Source: CAWFKS01 sp963816435
Lineage (GTDB): Bacteria; Pseudomonadota; Alphaproteobacteria; Rhizobiales; Rhizobiaceae
Assembly: GCA_963816435.1 (NCBI GenBank)
Contig: CAWFKS010000007.1
Location: forward strand, 179,412 to 243,411
DNA: 64,000 nucleotides
Direction of reading: 5' to 3'
Part shown: positions 1 through 8,562 of the stretch, piece after piece
Layout of the letters: each line of letters begins with the position of its first letter
Position numbering within the stretch: the stretch's first letter is position 1
Notes under the pieces: generated by a model
Database searches by the model: none
What the model was told of the DNA's origin: nothing
The model's input: the letters and a program-made list of their open reading frames with translations, nothing else
Translations under genes and position numbers: made by a program

Positions 1-2
1 CC

Positions 3-590
3 TGCGCTATCGGAACCATGTATCACGCGATCTCCGCGATCGGTAACGCCAGGCCCGGCGAACGCCTCCTTCTCACCGGCGCCACGGGTGGGCTAGGCAT
101 GCACGGCGTGCAACTGGCAAAAAAGGCCGGCGCGATTGTCTACGCGGTCACCTCATCCCCGGCGCGCGAAGCCGATTTGCGCGCGCTCGGGGCGGATTTC
201 GTCATCGTCTGCGAGCGTGGCTCCGACTTTTCTCGCGAGGTTCACGAACTGACGGGCGGCACCGGCGTGGACATCGCGGTCGACACCGTGGGGACGCCGC
301 TGTTCCATCCGATCCGGCGCTCGATTGCGAAGGGCGGCCGCTGGGTGATGGTTGGTCAGCTGACGGGCGATTTCGTTTCGTTCAGTCCGGCCCAACTTTT
401 CCTGAAGGGCATTTCGCTGCTCAGCGCCACGAGTACGACCCGGCGGGAACTGGAGATCTGCCTCGACCTGATGCGGCCGGGCGGCATCAGGGCCGTCATC
501 GACAGCGCGCTTCCCCTCGCGAAGGCGGCGGAAGCCCACCGGCGCGTCGAAAGCGGCCAGGCGCGCGGACGAATCCTCCTCAAGCCGTGA
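3..590 (+). CDS. Medium-chain dehydrogenase/quinone oxidoreductase family protein, C-terminal part
   Basis: This is the C-terminal part (about 195 residues) of an NAD(P)H-dependent medium-chain alcohol dehydrogenase/quinone reductase; the start lies beyond the left window edge. The visible frame opens with C-A-I-G-T-M-Y-H, the usual segment before the nucleotide fold. LLLTGATGGLG then gives the Rossmann glycine loop, and D-T-V-G the strand after the fold. The protein ends in GRILLKP, a typical family terminus. The enzyme would reduce or oxidise a carbonyl or enone in the cytoplasm. It points the same way as the catabolic genes from 873 but is separated from them by 282 bases with a promoter-like region, so membership in that operon is uncertain. 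The substrate cannot be deduced. Confidence 0.85.
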   Translation, partial: CAIGTMYHAISAIGNARPGERLLLTGATGGLGMHGVQLAKKAGAIVYAVTSSPAREADLRALGADFVIVCERGSDFSREVHELTGGTGVDIAVDTVGTPLFHPIRRSIAKGGRWVMVGQLTGDFVSFSPAQLFLKGISLLSATSTTRRELEICLDLMRPGGIRAVIDSALPLAKAAEAHRRVESGQARGRILLKP

Positions 591-711
591 AACCCGCTAC
601 GTCGGCCCGCGAAACTCGACGGCACGGTGTGTTGAAGCATGCTCCCTCTTAGGCCGCCTTCCCGCCGAACCATCACTTCGGCCCCCGTTTCAGCCCTCAA
701 AAAAATCCTAT

Positions 712-731
712 ATGTGAAAGTATTTTCACAT
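712..731. promoter_or_regulatory. Inverted repeat, candidate IclR-type operator
   Basis: ATGTGAAA at 712-719 and TTTCACAT at 724-731 form a perfect 8-bp inverted repeat with a 4-bp spacer. It lies in the 282-base gap before the catabolic operon, just upstream of a promoter-like pair at 747-774. This position would suit an activator or dual regulator. The IclR protein encoded at 12446-13204 is the obvious candidate to bind it. Binding is inferred from context only. Confidence 0.45.
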
Positions 732-746
732 TCCGGTATTAAATGG

Positions 747-774
747 TTGCCGTCGTCTGGGTCTTGTGTATCAT
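747..774 (+). promoter_or_regulatory. Candidate sigma70-type promoter of the catabolic operon
   Basis: TTGCCG at 747-752 and TATCAT at 769-774 are separated by 16 bp and lie about 100 bases upstream of the gene at 873. This is the best -35/-10 pair in the gap. The inverted repeat at 712-731 sits immediately upstream of the -35 box. Confidence 0.3.
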
Positions 775-872
775 TTGAGCTCGATCAGCAGGGGCGGCGG
801 CGACCCGGGAAGGGGCTAATCGCGGCGACCTTCGAGTAGGCAAAGGCACCGGCTCATGGAGAGACACAGCAA

Positions 873-1253
873 ATGCCAACGGACGCTTATGAAAAGGGTC
901 TTGCCATCCGCAAGGATGTTGTCGGGCGGGAGTATGTGGAGAAATCCATTAGGGAGGCCGACGATTTCACGCGGCCCCTTCAGGAACTGGTGACGTCATA
1001 TTGCTGGGGTGAGATCTGGGGGCGCGAAGAGCTGCCGCGGCCAACGCGCAGTATTCTAAACGTGGCGATGCTGGCTGCGATGAACCGGCCACACGAATTG
1101 CGCCTGCATCTTCGGGGCGCGTTGCGCAATGGATGCTCCGCGGTCGAAATTCGTGAGGTTCTTCTGCAGGTAGCGATTTATGCTGGCGTTCCGGCGGCAG
1201 TGGACGCCTTTCGCGTAGCAAAAGAAGTGCTCGAGGAGACTTCAACCGACTGA
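873..1253 (+). CDS. Carboxymuconolactone decarboxylase (CMD) family protein
   Basis: This 126-residue protein matches the single-domain CMD/AhpD-like fold in length and pattern (ILNVAMLAAMNRPHEL, then HLRGALRNGCS and EVLLQVAIYAGVPAA). That pattern is typical of the gamma-carboxymuconolactone decarboxylase (PcaC) side of the family. The peroxidase Cys-x-x-Cys of AhpD is absent, so a lactone decarboxylase or isomerase-like role fits better than peroxide reduction. A GGAGAGA ribosome site precedes the ATG at 873 with normal spacing. It is the first gene of the plus-strand catabolic operon, 52 bases ahead of an aldehyde dehydrogenase. The true substrate is unknown; no other protocatechuate genes are present, so classical PcaC activity is unlikely. 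Confidence 0.85.
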   Translation: MPTDAYEKGLAIRKDVVGREYVEKSIREADDFTRPLQELVTSYCWGEIWGREELPRPTRSILNVAMLAAMNRPHELRLHLRGALRNGCSAVEIREVLLQVAIYAGVPAAVDAFRVAKEVLEETSTD

Positions 1254-1305
1254 GGATCCACTTGTTCGACCGGTGGGCAAATCGACTGACTCTGGGAGGA
1301 GCAGC

Positions 1306-2784
1306 GTGCAAAAATATCCGCTCTACATAGACGGCGCTCCGCGCGAGCCGCATGGCGGCGACTACTTCGAATCGTTCAACCCCTACACCGCGAAGCCCTG
1401 GGCACTTGTCGCCAAGGGCGACGAGGACGATGTGGAGGCAGCCGTGCAGGCCGCCCATCGCGCTTTCCGATCGCCCGAATGGCGAGGGCTGACCGCGACC
1501 GCGCGAGGACACCTCTTGCGCAGGTTCGGAGACCTTGTCGCCGAGAACGCCGAGCAGCTGGGGCGTATCGAAACGATAGACAACGGGAAGCTTCTGGCCG
1601 AGATGCTTGGTCAGGTGCGCTATATCCCGCAATGGTTTCACTATTTTGGCGGCCTGGCGGACAAGCTCGAGGGCGCGGTCATACCGATCGACAAGCCTAA
1701 CATGTTCACGTTCACCCGGCCCGAGCCGCTGGGTGTGGTCGCCGCAATAACGCCATGGAATTCACCGCTTCTACTGGCGGTCTGGAAGCTCGCCCCTGCG
1801 CTGGCGGCGGGCAACACGATCGTGTGGAAACCCTCGGAATTCGCTTCCGTCTCCGCACTCGAATTCGTCAAGCTTTTCGAACAGGCCGGCTTTCCGCCGG
1901 AAGTCGTCAATGTGGTGACGGGGGAAGGCGCGGACGTCGGCGAACCCCTCGTCACGCACCCGCTTGTCGCCAAGATAGCATTTACAGGCGGCGAGCGCGG
2001 CGGCCAGCGCGTCTACGAGCTGGCGGCGCGCGGGTTGAAGCCAGTGACGCTCGAGCTCGGCGGCAAATCGCCTAATATCGTCTTCGACGACGCCAATATT
2101 GATAACGCCGTAAAGGGCGTCATCTCGGGCATCTTCGCAGCCACCGGCCAGACATGCATAGCCGGCAGCCGTCTGCTCGTACAGAAATCCATCCACGATG
2201 AATTCGTCGCCAAGGTGGTCGATTTCGCCGCCACCGCCCGCATTGGCGATCCGCTCGAACTCGACACGCAGGTGGGACCGGTAACGACCCACCCGCAGTA
2301 TGAGAGGGTGCTCGACTTCATCGAGCGCGCCAAGTCGGAAGGAGCGGACTGCCGGCTGGGTGGCGGTCCCTCGGAGCGTCCGGAATGCGGCGACGGTTGG
2401 TTCGTGGAGCCGACGATCTTTTCCGGCGTACACCCGGACATGCAGCTCGCCCGCGAAGAGGTATTCGGACCGGTACTTGCAGTCCTTCCCTTCGAGGACG
2501 ACGAGGATGCCCTGGCGATCGCCAACGACACACCGTATGGCTTGGCTTCCGGCGTGTGGACCGAAAACATGGGCCGTGCGCTCTCCATGTCGCAGAAAAT
2601 CGAGGCAGGCACCGTCTGGGTGAACACCTATCGGGCGGTCAGCTTCATGGCACCATTCGGCGGCTACAAGCGTTCGGGACTCGGCCGCGAGAACGGCATG
2701 GGGATGATTCACGAGTATCTGCAGACCAAGGCCGTGTGGATCGACATGGGCAACGAGGTGCCGAACCCGTTCGTCCTCAGATAA
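1306..2784 (+). CDS. Aldehyde dehydrogenase family protein
   Basis: This NAD(P)-dependent aldehyde dehydrogenase is about 492 residues long, the normal family length. It would oxidise an aldehyde intermediate to the acid. The motif LELGGKSPNIVF near residue 250 carries the general-base glutamate, and GQTCIAGS near residue 283 carries the catalytic cysteine. TPWNSP and FGGYKRSGLGREN are further family signatures. A GTG at 1273 is in frame, but GTG 1306 is preferred because GGGAGGA lies six bases upstream of it. It follows the CMD gene and precedes a hydroxyisobutyrate-dehydrogenase-like gene, so an alcohol-aldehyde-acid sequence is plausible. The overall pattern is closer to betaine-aldehyde-type enzymes than to CoA-acylating MmsA. 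Confidence 0.93.
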   Translation: MQKYPLYIDGAPREPHGGDYFESFNPYTAKPWALVAKGDEDDVEAAVQAAHRAFRSPEWRGLTATARGHLLRRFGDLVAENAEQLGRIETIDNGKLLAEMLGQVRYIPQWFHYFGGLADKLEGAVIPIDKPNMFTFTRPEPLGVVAAITPWNSPLLLAVWKLAPALAAGNTIVWKPSEFASVSALEFVKLFEQAGFPPEVVNVVTGEGADVGEPLVTHPLVAKIAFTGGERGGQRVYELAARGLKPVTLELGGKSPNIVFDDANIDNAVKGVISGIFAATGQTCIAGSRLLVQKSIHDEFVAKVVDFAATARIGDPLELDTQVGPVTTHPQYERVLDFIERAKSEGADCRLGGGPSERPECGDGWFVEPTIFSGVHPDMQLAREEVFGPVLAVLPFEDDEDALAIANDTPYGLASGVWTENMGRALSMSQKIEAGTVWVNTYRAVSFMAPFGGYKRSGLGRENGMGMIHEYLQTKAVWIDMGNEVPNPFVLR

Positions 2785-2835
2785 CCGTCACTTCCCGCAG
2801 CAGTGGAAGAGACTTCAACGAAAGACAAATCGCAC

Positions 2836-3753
2836 ATGCCGCAGTTGGGTTTCATCGGGGTCGGGAGCATCGGTTACTGGATGGCGGACCGCCTTCAGGA
2901 GGCGGGGAACGCGCTGGTGGTTCACGATACGCACACGGAACGTGCGCGACAGCTCCTCAAAGGCGAGAGCACCCTCGCCGACAGCCCCAAGGCAGTCGCC
3001 GACAGCGCCGACATCGTGTTCCTCAGCTTACCGACACCGGACGCGCTGAAAGCCGTCGCGTCAGGACAGGCCGGGTTGGCCGCCGGCAGTTCCGCAAAAC
3101 TGATCGTCGATCTTTCCACCGTCGGCCCGGATGCGGCCATCGAGGTTGCGGCCCTGCTCCAGAAGTCCGGCAAGGAATATCTCGATGCACCCGTCAGTGG
3201 CGGCATACCGGGGGCCAAGAAGGGCACCGTCGCAATCATGGTTGCCGGAAGTGACGCCGCCTATAAAACCGCCGTACCTTTTCTGGAGATGATCGGACGA
3301 CCGGTACGCGTCGGCGATATGGCGGGCAAGGGTCAGGTCCTCAAGCTCTTGAACAACTACCTCTCCGGCACGGCAATGGCCGCGACCGCCGAAGCGATGG
3401 CGGCCGGCGTTCACGCCGGTCTCGACCCCGCCGTTATGTTGGAGGTTTTCAACGCCAGCAGCGGGCGCAACACGGCAACGAGCGACAAGTTTCCGCGCAG
3501 CGTTCTCGACCGAAGCTTCGATTATGGTTTCCGGACGGCGCTGTTTCACAAGGATGTCAGGCTTTGCAAGGCCTTCGCGGACGGGTTTGGCGCGCCTTTT
3601 CCCGTGCTCGAAGCCGTCGATCGGGCGTGGGAGCACGCCGCCGCCGAACTGGGCGACAAGGATTTCACACGTATCATCGAGCTTCTCGAACGGCCGCTGA
3701 ATCTCGTGGTCGGTTCCGCGAAAGAGACCTCTGACAGGATCAACGATGGCTGA
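2836..3753 (+). CDS. 3-hydroxyisobutyrate dehydrogenase family NAD(P)-dependent oxidoreductase
   Basis: This is a beta-hydroxyacid dehydrogenase of about 305 residues. The N-terminus LGFIGVGSIGYWMA is the Rossmann GxGxxG loop. DAPVSGGIPGAKKGT is the substrate-loop signature, and KLLNNYLSG near residue 170 contains the catalytic lysine. The family oxidises 3-hydroxyisobutyrate, tartronate semialdehyde partners or similar beta-hydroxyacids to semialdehydes. ATG 2836 is chosen because homology starts there; an upstream in-frame GTG at 2803 adds eleven residues with no motif. The gene overlaps the next one by 8 bp, so they are co-translated. With the aldehyde dehydrogenase it could form an alcohol-to-acid pair. 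Confidence 0.88.
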   Translation: MPQLGFIGVGSIGYWMADRLQEAGNALVVHDTHTERARQLLKGESTLADSPKAVADSADIVFLSLPTPDALKAVASGQAGLAAGSSAKLIVDLSTVGPDAAIEVAALLQKSGKEYLDAPVSGGIPGAKKGTVAIMVAGSDAAYKTAVPFLEMIGRPVRVGDMAGKGQVLKLLNNYLSGTAMAATAEAMAAGVHAGLDPAVMLEVFNASSGRNTATSDKFPRSVLDRSFDYGFRTALFHKDVRLCKAFADGFGAPFPVLEAVDRAWEHAAAELGDKDFTRIIELLERPLNLVVGSAKETSDRINDG

Positions 3754-6700
3754 AAAAAAGACCCGCTACAGGATCGGGGTCGATACGGGAGGCACCTTTA
3801 CCGACCTCATCGCCTTTGGTGATGACGGCCGCCTCGTGCGCAGGAAGTCGCTTTCCACGCCGGAAGATTTTTCGCTCGGCATCGTCGAGACGATCGCCGC
3901 CATGGTCGAAAAGGATGGTATCGTCGGCGAGGATATCGAAAGCATCGTGCATGGGACGACGGTCGCGACCAACGCCCTGCTCGAATCCACCGGCCCGCAG
4001 GTCGGATTGCTCACTACGAAGGGATTCGCCGACGTTCTGGAGATCGGCCGCGGCCGCTGGAGCGACGACGTCCATGATCTCAACTGGATCAAGCCAACGC
4101 CGCTGGTGGCCCGTCAACATCGTCTCGAAATAGACGAGCGGATCGATTCGCAAGGCAAGGTTCTCAAGGCGATCGAACCCGACCAGATAAGGGCCGTTCT
4201 CGAACAACTGCGCCAGGCGGGAATCCAGACCGTCGCCGTGTGTCTCATCAACTCCTATGTAAATCCGGAGCATGAAAGGGCGGTCCTCGAGATCGCCCGC
4301 CGCGACTTCCCCGGCATGACCGTTTGCATATCGACCGACGTGCTCGGCGACATCCGCGAGTTCGAACGCACGAGCACGACGGCGGTCAACGCCTATCTGA
4401 TCCCCGTGGTCGAAGAATACCTGCTGCGCCTGCAAAATAAGCTTTCGGCGCTTGGCTACCGCGAACCCGTTATGGTCATGCAGTCGAACGGCGGCGTGAT
4501 CTCGGCTTCCGTTGCCCAGCGCCAGCCGGTCAACATCGTCGAGTCCGGGCCGGCCGCGGGCGTCTTGGCATGTTGCTACCTCTCGACCCAGACAGGCGAA
4601 AAGAATCTCATCGCCTTCGACATGGGCGGAACCACGGCCAAGGCCTCGCTGATCGAGGACGGCCGGCCCTTCGAAGCCGCGGAATATCATGTCGGCGGCG
4701 GCATGAATTTTTCCGGCGGGGCCGGTGGCGGACAAGTCATACGCGTGCCCTCAATCGAAATTGCCGAAGTCGGCGCTGGCGGCGGCAGCATAGCGAGCCT
4801 TGACGCGGGCGGCGCCCTGCGCGTCGGTCCGCGCAGTGCCGGCGCACTTCCGGGACCGGCATGCTACGGTCTTGACGGTGTGGAGCCGACGGTTACCGAC
4901 GCCTTCGCGGTCCTCGGCTATCTGAACCCGGGCGCGATAGCCGGCGGCGCAAGGCATATCGATCTTGACAAAGCTAAGCACGCGATCGGCACACGCATCG
5001 CCGAGCCCGCGGGGCTGGAACTGGAAGACGCGGCCTACGGAATCTACACGGTCGCTACGTCCACCATGATCCGTGCTGTACGCGCCGTCACCGTCGAACG
5101 GGGCCGCGACGCGCGCGACTATACGCTTGTCGCGTTCGGCGGCGCCGGTCCGCTACACGCAGCGGAATTGGCACGCGCAATAGGTCTGTCGAAGGTTCTG
5201 ATACCCAATTCGCCGGGCCTGTTCAGCGCCCTGGGCCTTCTGATGGCGGACGTGCAACGCAGCTATGCGCGAACCTCAGTGCGCATGGTCATGGATATCG
5301 GTCCGGGCGAGGCAGAGAAATTTTCAGACATATGGGAGGCGCTCGAGACGCAAGCCCGGGCCGATCTGGCGAAGGAGGGTTTCGACGAAGCGGCGATGGA
5401 CTTCGAGCGCACCGTCGCGATGCAATTCCTCGGCCAGTCGGAGGAACTTGTCGTGCCGGTACCTTCCGGCAGGCTGGACACACAGGGCTTCCAGCGCGTG
5501 GCTGAGGCGTTTTCGCGCCTGCACATGCAGACCTATGGCTACAGCGAGGACATGGAACGAGCCCAGATCATGAGCCTGCGCGTCAAGGGGCGTGGGATCC
5601 GGCCCAAGGGTTCCTATGCGGACATCGGACGCAAAGGGGTAAGCGCTTCGGGGCCGCAACATTCGCGTCGCGCCTATTTCGGTCCATCCTTCGGCTGGCG
5701 CGATGCCCCGATCCGCGACCGCGCCTCGATTGGTGACGGAATCGAGGGGCCCGCGATCATCGAAGAACTCGACACCACGATCGTAATTCCGCCCGACTGC
5801 CGCGCATCGGTGGACGAATATGGCAATCTCGTCATCACGCTCGGGGACATCGGCGAGACCGCACTGGGCCAGGACGAGAAGGGCGAAATCAACCCGACGA
5901 CGCTGGAACTCGTGAAGAACCGGCTGAGCTCCGTTACCGACGAGATGGCCGTGACGCTGGCGCGAACGGCGCGATCGCTCATCATGAAGGATTCGCACGA
6001 TTTCTCGGTAGCGCTCTGCAACGCGCGCGGCGAGCTGGTTACGGGTGGCGTCGGCATCGCCGTCCATCTAGGCGCCATCCCCAACGCCATGCAGACGGTG
6101 ATGGAAGCCTTTTCCGACAGCTTCGAAGAAGGCGACATCGTTTTCACCAACGACCCCTATTCGGGAGGCATGCACCTTCCCGACATCTTCGTCTTCAAAC
6201 CGATCTTCTCGGCCGGAACTCTCATCGGCTTCGCGGCAGCCGTCGCACACATGGCGGACATCGGCGGACGCGTACCCGGCGGAAATGCAGCCAATTCCAC
6301 GGAGATATTCCAGGAAGGCATCCGCATTCCGCCGATGAAGCTCTATTCGCGCGGCGTTCTCGACGACCGCTGGCTAGACCTGTTGCGCGCCAACGTCCGA
6401 CAACCGGACATGGTGCTTGGCGATCTGCACGCGGAAATCGCGTCTTGCAATACGGCCGAAAAGGAGCTGCAAGCGATCGCCGAACGATATGGCATCGAAA
6501 ACCTCGCCGCCTATATGGACGAGCTCATCGCTTATGGCGAACGGATGTCGCGCGCAGCACTCGCCGGCATCGCCAAGGGCCGCTACACGTTCACCGACTA
6601 TCTCGACGATGACGGCGCGGGAGGCGAACCGGTTCGCATTCAGGTCACCATCGCAATTCACGACGACGGCATTGACGTCGATTTCACCGGATCTTCGCCG

Positions 6701-7633
6701 CAGGTACGCAGCGCCGTCAACGCGCCGCTGTCGATCGCCAAATCATCCGTGGCCTTCGTCGTCAAGGCAGTGATCGGCGCCGAGATCCCCAATAATGCGG
6801 GCTTCCTGCGGCTTCTCAACGTCACGGCGCCCGAAGGCACTGTCGTCAACATGGCGTTTCCCGCGGCCTGCGCGGCACGGGCGGTGACCGCGTACCGGAT
6901 GACCGATGCGCTGTTCGGGGCGCTTGCCGATATCCTTCCAGAGAAGGTGCCGGCGGCAGGCGATGGCGGCCCTGCCGTCATCAGCGTCGGCGGAGAAGAC
7001 AGCGATGGACGGCATTTTGTCTTCATGGAACTGATCTCGGGCGCGTTCGGCGCGCGACCCTCGTCCGACGGACTGGAGGGCGTCGCCTCGCCAATCGTCA
7101 ACGCCAAGAACACGAGCTGCGAGCTGATGGAGGCCAATTTTCCGCTTCGGGTGGAACGTTACGGCTTCGTTGCCGACACGGGAGGTGCAGGCGAATATCG
7201 GGGCGGCAATGCCGTACGGCGTGACGTGCGGTTCCTTGGAAAGCGCGCCGTTCTGCAGATTCGCTCTGATCGCTCTAAGATGGCGCCGTGGGGGCTTAAA
7301 GGGGGCGAGCAAGGCTCGACCTCTCAAAACACGCTTTACGACCCCGACGGCAATTCGACGCCGATGCCTTCAAAGATCGTCAGGGACATTCGTCAAGGCG
7401 ACATGTGGAGCCACGTCACCGCGGCCGGCGGTGGCTGGGGCGCACCCGGCTCGCGAGACTGCGGCCTGATCGCGGCCGACCTGCTCTCCGGCAAACTCAC
7501 CGCTAGCGGCGCCAGGCAAAAATACGGCTACGAATCGAAGGTCGAGAGCAAGGCGGCGACACCCGCTGATGGGAGCAAGACAAAGTCGTTGCACGGCCGG
7601 CAAAAATGGAGCGCTGACAATTGGCCGCGTTGA
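3746..7633 (+). CDS. Fused HyuA-HyuB hydantoinase/oxoprolinase family protein
   Basis: A 1295-residue protein joins both halves of the N-methylhydantoinase/5-oxoprolinase/acetone-carboxylase superfamily. HyuA occupies about residues 1-690. It has GVDTGGTFTD at the start, HGTTVATNALLE, then FDMGGTTAKASLI and FGGAGPLHAAEL, the actin-like ATPase signatures. HyuB begins near residue 714 (NPTTLELVKNRL) and contains FTNDPYSGGMHLPD. Family members cleave cyclic amides or carboxylate ketones at ATP cost. Bacteria often encode HyuA and HyuB separately, so the fusion resembles eukaryotic-type 5-oxoprolinase. The gene sits between a hydroxyacid dehydrogenase and an importer, which suggests a lactam, hydantoin or ketone substrate. 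Which one cannot be told from sequence. Confidence 0.9.
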   Translation: MAEKKTRYRIGVDTGGTFTDLIAFGDDGRLVRRKSLSTPEDFSLGIVETIAAMVEKDGIVGEDIESIVHGTTVATNALLESTGPQVGLLTTKGFADVLEIGRGRWSDDVHDLNWIKPTPLVARQHRLEIDERIDSQGKVLKAIEPDQIRAVLEQLRQAGIQTVAVCLINSYVNPEHERAVLEIARRDFPGMTVCISTDVLGDIREFERTSTTAVNAYLIPVVEEYLLRLQNKLSALGYREPVMVMQSNGGVISASVAQRQPVNIVESGPAAGVLACCYLSTQTGEKNLIAFDMGGTTAKASLIEDGRPFEAAEYHVGGGMNFSGGAGGGQVIRVPSIEIAEVGAGGGSIASLDAGGALRVGPRSAGALPGPACYGLDGVEPTVTDAFAVLGYLNPGAIAGGARHIDLDKAKHAIGTRIAEPAGLELEDAAYGIYTVATSTMIRAVRAVTVERGRDARDYTLVAFGGAGPLHAAELARAIGLSKVLIPNSPGLFSALGLLMADVQRSYARTSVRMVMDIGPGEAEKFSDIWEALETQARADLAKEGFDEAAMDFERTVAMQFLGQSEELVVPVPSGRLDTQGFQRVAEAFSRLHMQTYGYSEDMERAQIMSLRVKGRGIRPKGSYADIGRKGVSASGPQHSRRAYFGPSFGWRDAPIRDRASIGDGIEGPAIIEELDTTIVIPPDCRASVDEYGNLVITLGDIGETALGQDEKGEINPTTLELVKNRLSSVTDEMAVTLARTARSLIMKDSHDFSVALCNARGELVTGGVGIAVHLGAIPNAMQTVMEAFSDSFEEGDIVFTNDPYSGGMHLPDIFVFKPIFSAGTLIGFAAAVAHMADIGGRVPGGNAANSTEIFQEGIRIPPMKLYSRGVLDDRWLDLLRANVRQPDMVLGDLHAEIASCNTAEKELQAIAERYGIENLAAYMDELIAYGERMSRAALAGIAKGRYTFTDYLDDDGAGGEPVRIQVTIAIHDDGIDVDFTGSSPQVRSAVNAPLSIAKSSVAFVVKAVIGAEIPNNAGFLRLLNVTAPEGTVVNMAFPAACAARAVTAYRMTDALFGALADILPEKVPAAGDGGPAVISVGGEDSDGRHFVFMELISGAFGARPSSDGLEGVASPIVNAKNTSCELMEANFPLRVERYGFVADTGGAGEYRGGNAVRRDVRFLGKRAVLQIRSDRSKMAPWGLKGGEQGSTSQNTLYDPDGNSTPMPSKIVRDIRQGDMWSHVTAAGGGWGAPGSRDCGLIAADLLSGKLTASGARQKYGYESKVESKAATPADGSKTKSLHGRQKWSADNWPR

Positions 7634-8562
7634 CCGAACAAATCCTTCAGGCATTGACCGCCGGACTGCTAGTCGGCTGTCTCTACGGTCTCCTCTGCGT
7701 AGGCCTGGCGTTCATCTTCGGCATCATGCGGGTCATTAATTTCGCCCAAGGCGATTTCATGATGCTGGGCATGTACCTGGCGGTGGGGGTTACACTTTCC
7801 TTTCTGGAATTTCTCGGTGCCTCGGCTCCCTTCGTGGGCGCACTCATCGCGGGTATCATCATGTTCGCGTTCGGATACCTGCTGCACTTGCTGCTCATTT
7901 CGCGTACCACAGGAATGCGCGCCAATAACGAGCTCGATAGCCATCAGGCGCAGCTGATCCTGACCCTCGGCGTCGCGCTTTTCCTGCAGAACGGGATGCT
8001 GTTCCTGGTCGGGTCGGCGCCGCTGTCGCAGATCAGTAGCCTGTCGTCATCCGCCTGGCAGATTCCATTGCTGTATGACGACTTCAGCATCGTATTCATC
8101 AACAAGGCCCGCTTTCTGGATGCGCTAGCGGCCATCGGCATATCGGTCGCGCTGGTCGTGATGATGCGCCGCACGCGCACAGGCAAGGAGTTGCGGGCGG
8201 CAGCCGAAGATCCCGAGGCGGCAACCTACATGGGAATCGATGTCGACAAGGCCCACCGCCTTGCCTTCGGCCTCGGCGCGTCAATTGCCGGAATCGCGGG
8301 CGGCCTCATCGTCCTCTACTACCCGGCCCAGCCCTACGTGGGGGTGGACTTCATCATAATAATGTATGCCGGAGTCGTGCTCGGCGGCATGGGAAGTGTC
8401 GAAGGCGCCTTTTGGGGCGGCATGACGATCGGCCTCGTGCAGCAACTATCCACGCTCTTCATTCCCCTTCAGTTGCAGAACGTGGCCATCTTCGTCGTGT
8501 TCGTCCTCATCCTTCTCATACGGCCCAATGGCCTGTTCGGTCGCAACGTGGAGCGCGCCTGA
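7621..8562 (+). CDS. livH: Branched-chain amino acid-type ABC transporter permease (LivH family)
   Basis: This 313-residue inner-membrane permease of the high-affinity amino-acid/amide family has the LivH pattern GLLCVGLAFIFGIMRVINFAQGD near the start, eight or so hydrophobic segments and a conserved EAA-like loop (RAAAEDPEAATYMGIDV). A TTG at 7621 is taken as start because GGAG lies nine bases upstream. TTG 7630 would give a TTGA stop-start overlap with the hydantoinase gene but has no well-placed ribosome site. It is the first importer gene of the operon. Substrates of this family include branched amino acids, urea and small amides or carboxylates. Confidence 0.92.
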   Translation: MAALTEQILQALTAGLLVGCLYGLLCVGLAFIFGIMRVINFAQGDFMMLGMYLAVGVTLSFLEFLGASAPFVGALIAGIIMFAFGYLLHLLLISRTTGMRANNELDSHQAQLILTLGVALFLQNGMLFLVGSAPLSQISSLSSSAWQIPLLYDDFSIVFINKARFLDALAAIGISVALVVMMRRTRTGKELRAAAEDPEAATYMGIDVDKAHRLAFGLGASIAGIAGGLIVLYYPAQPYVGVDFIIIMYAGVVLGGMGSVEGAFWGGMTIGLVQQLSTLFIPLQLQNVAIFVVFVLILLIRPNGLFGRNVERA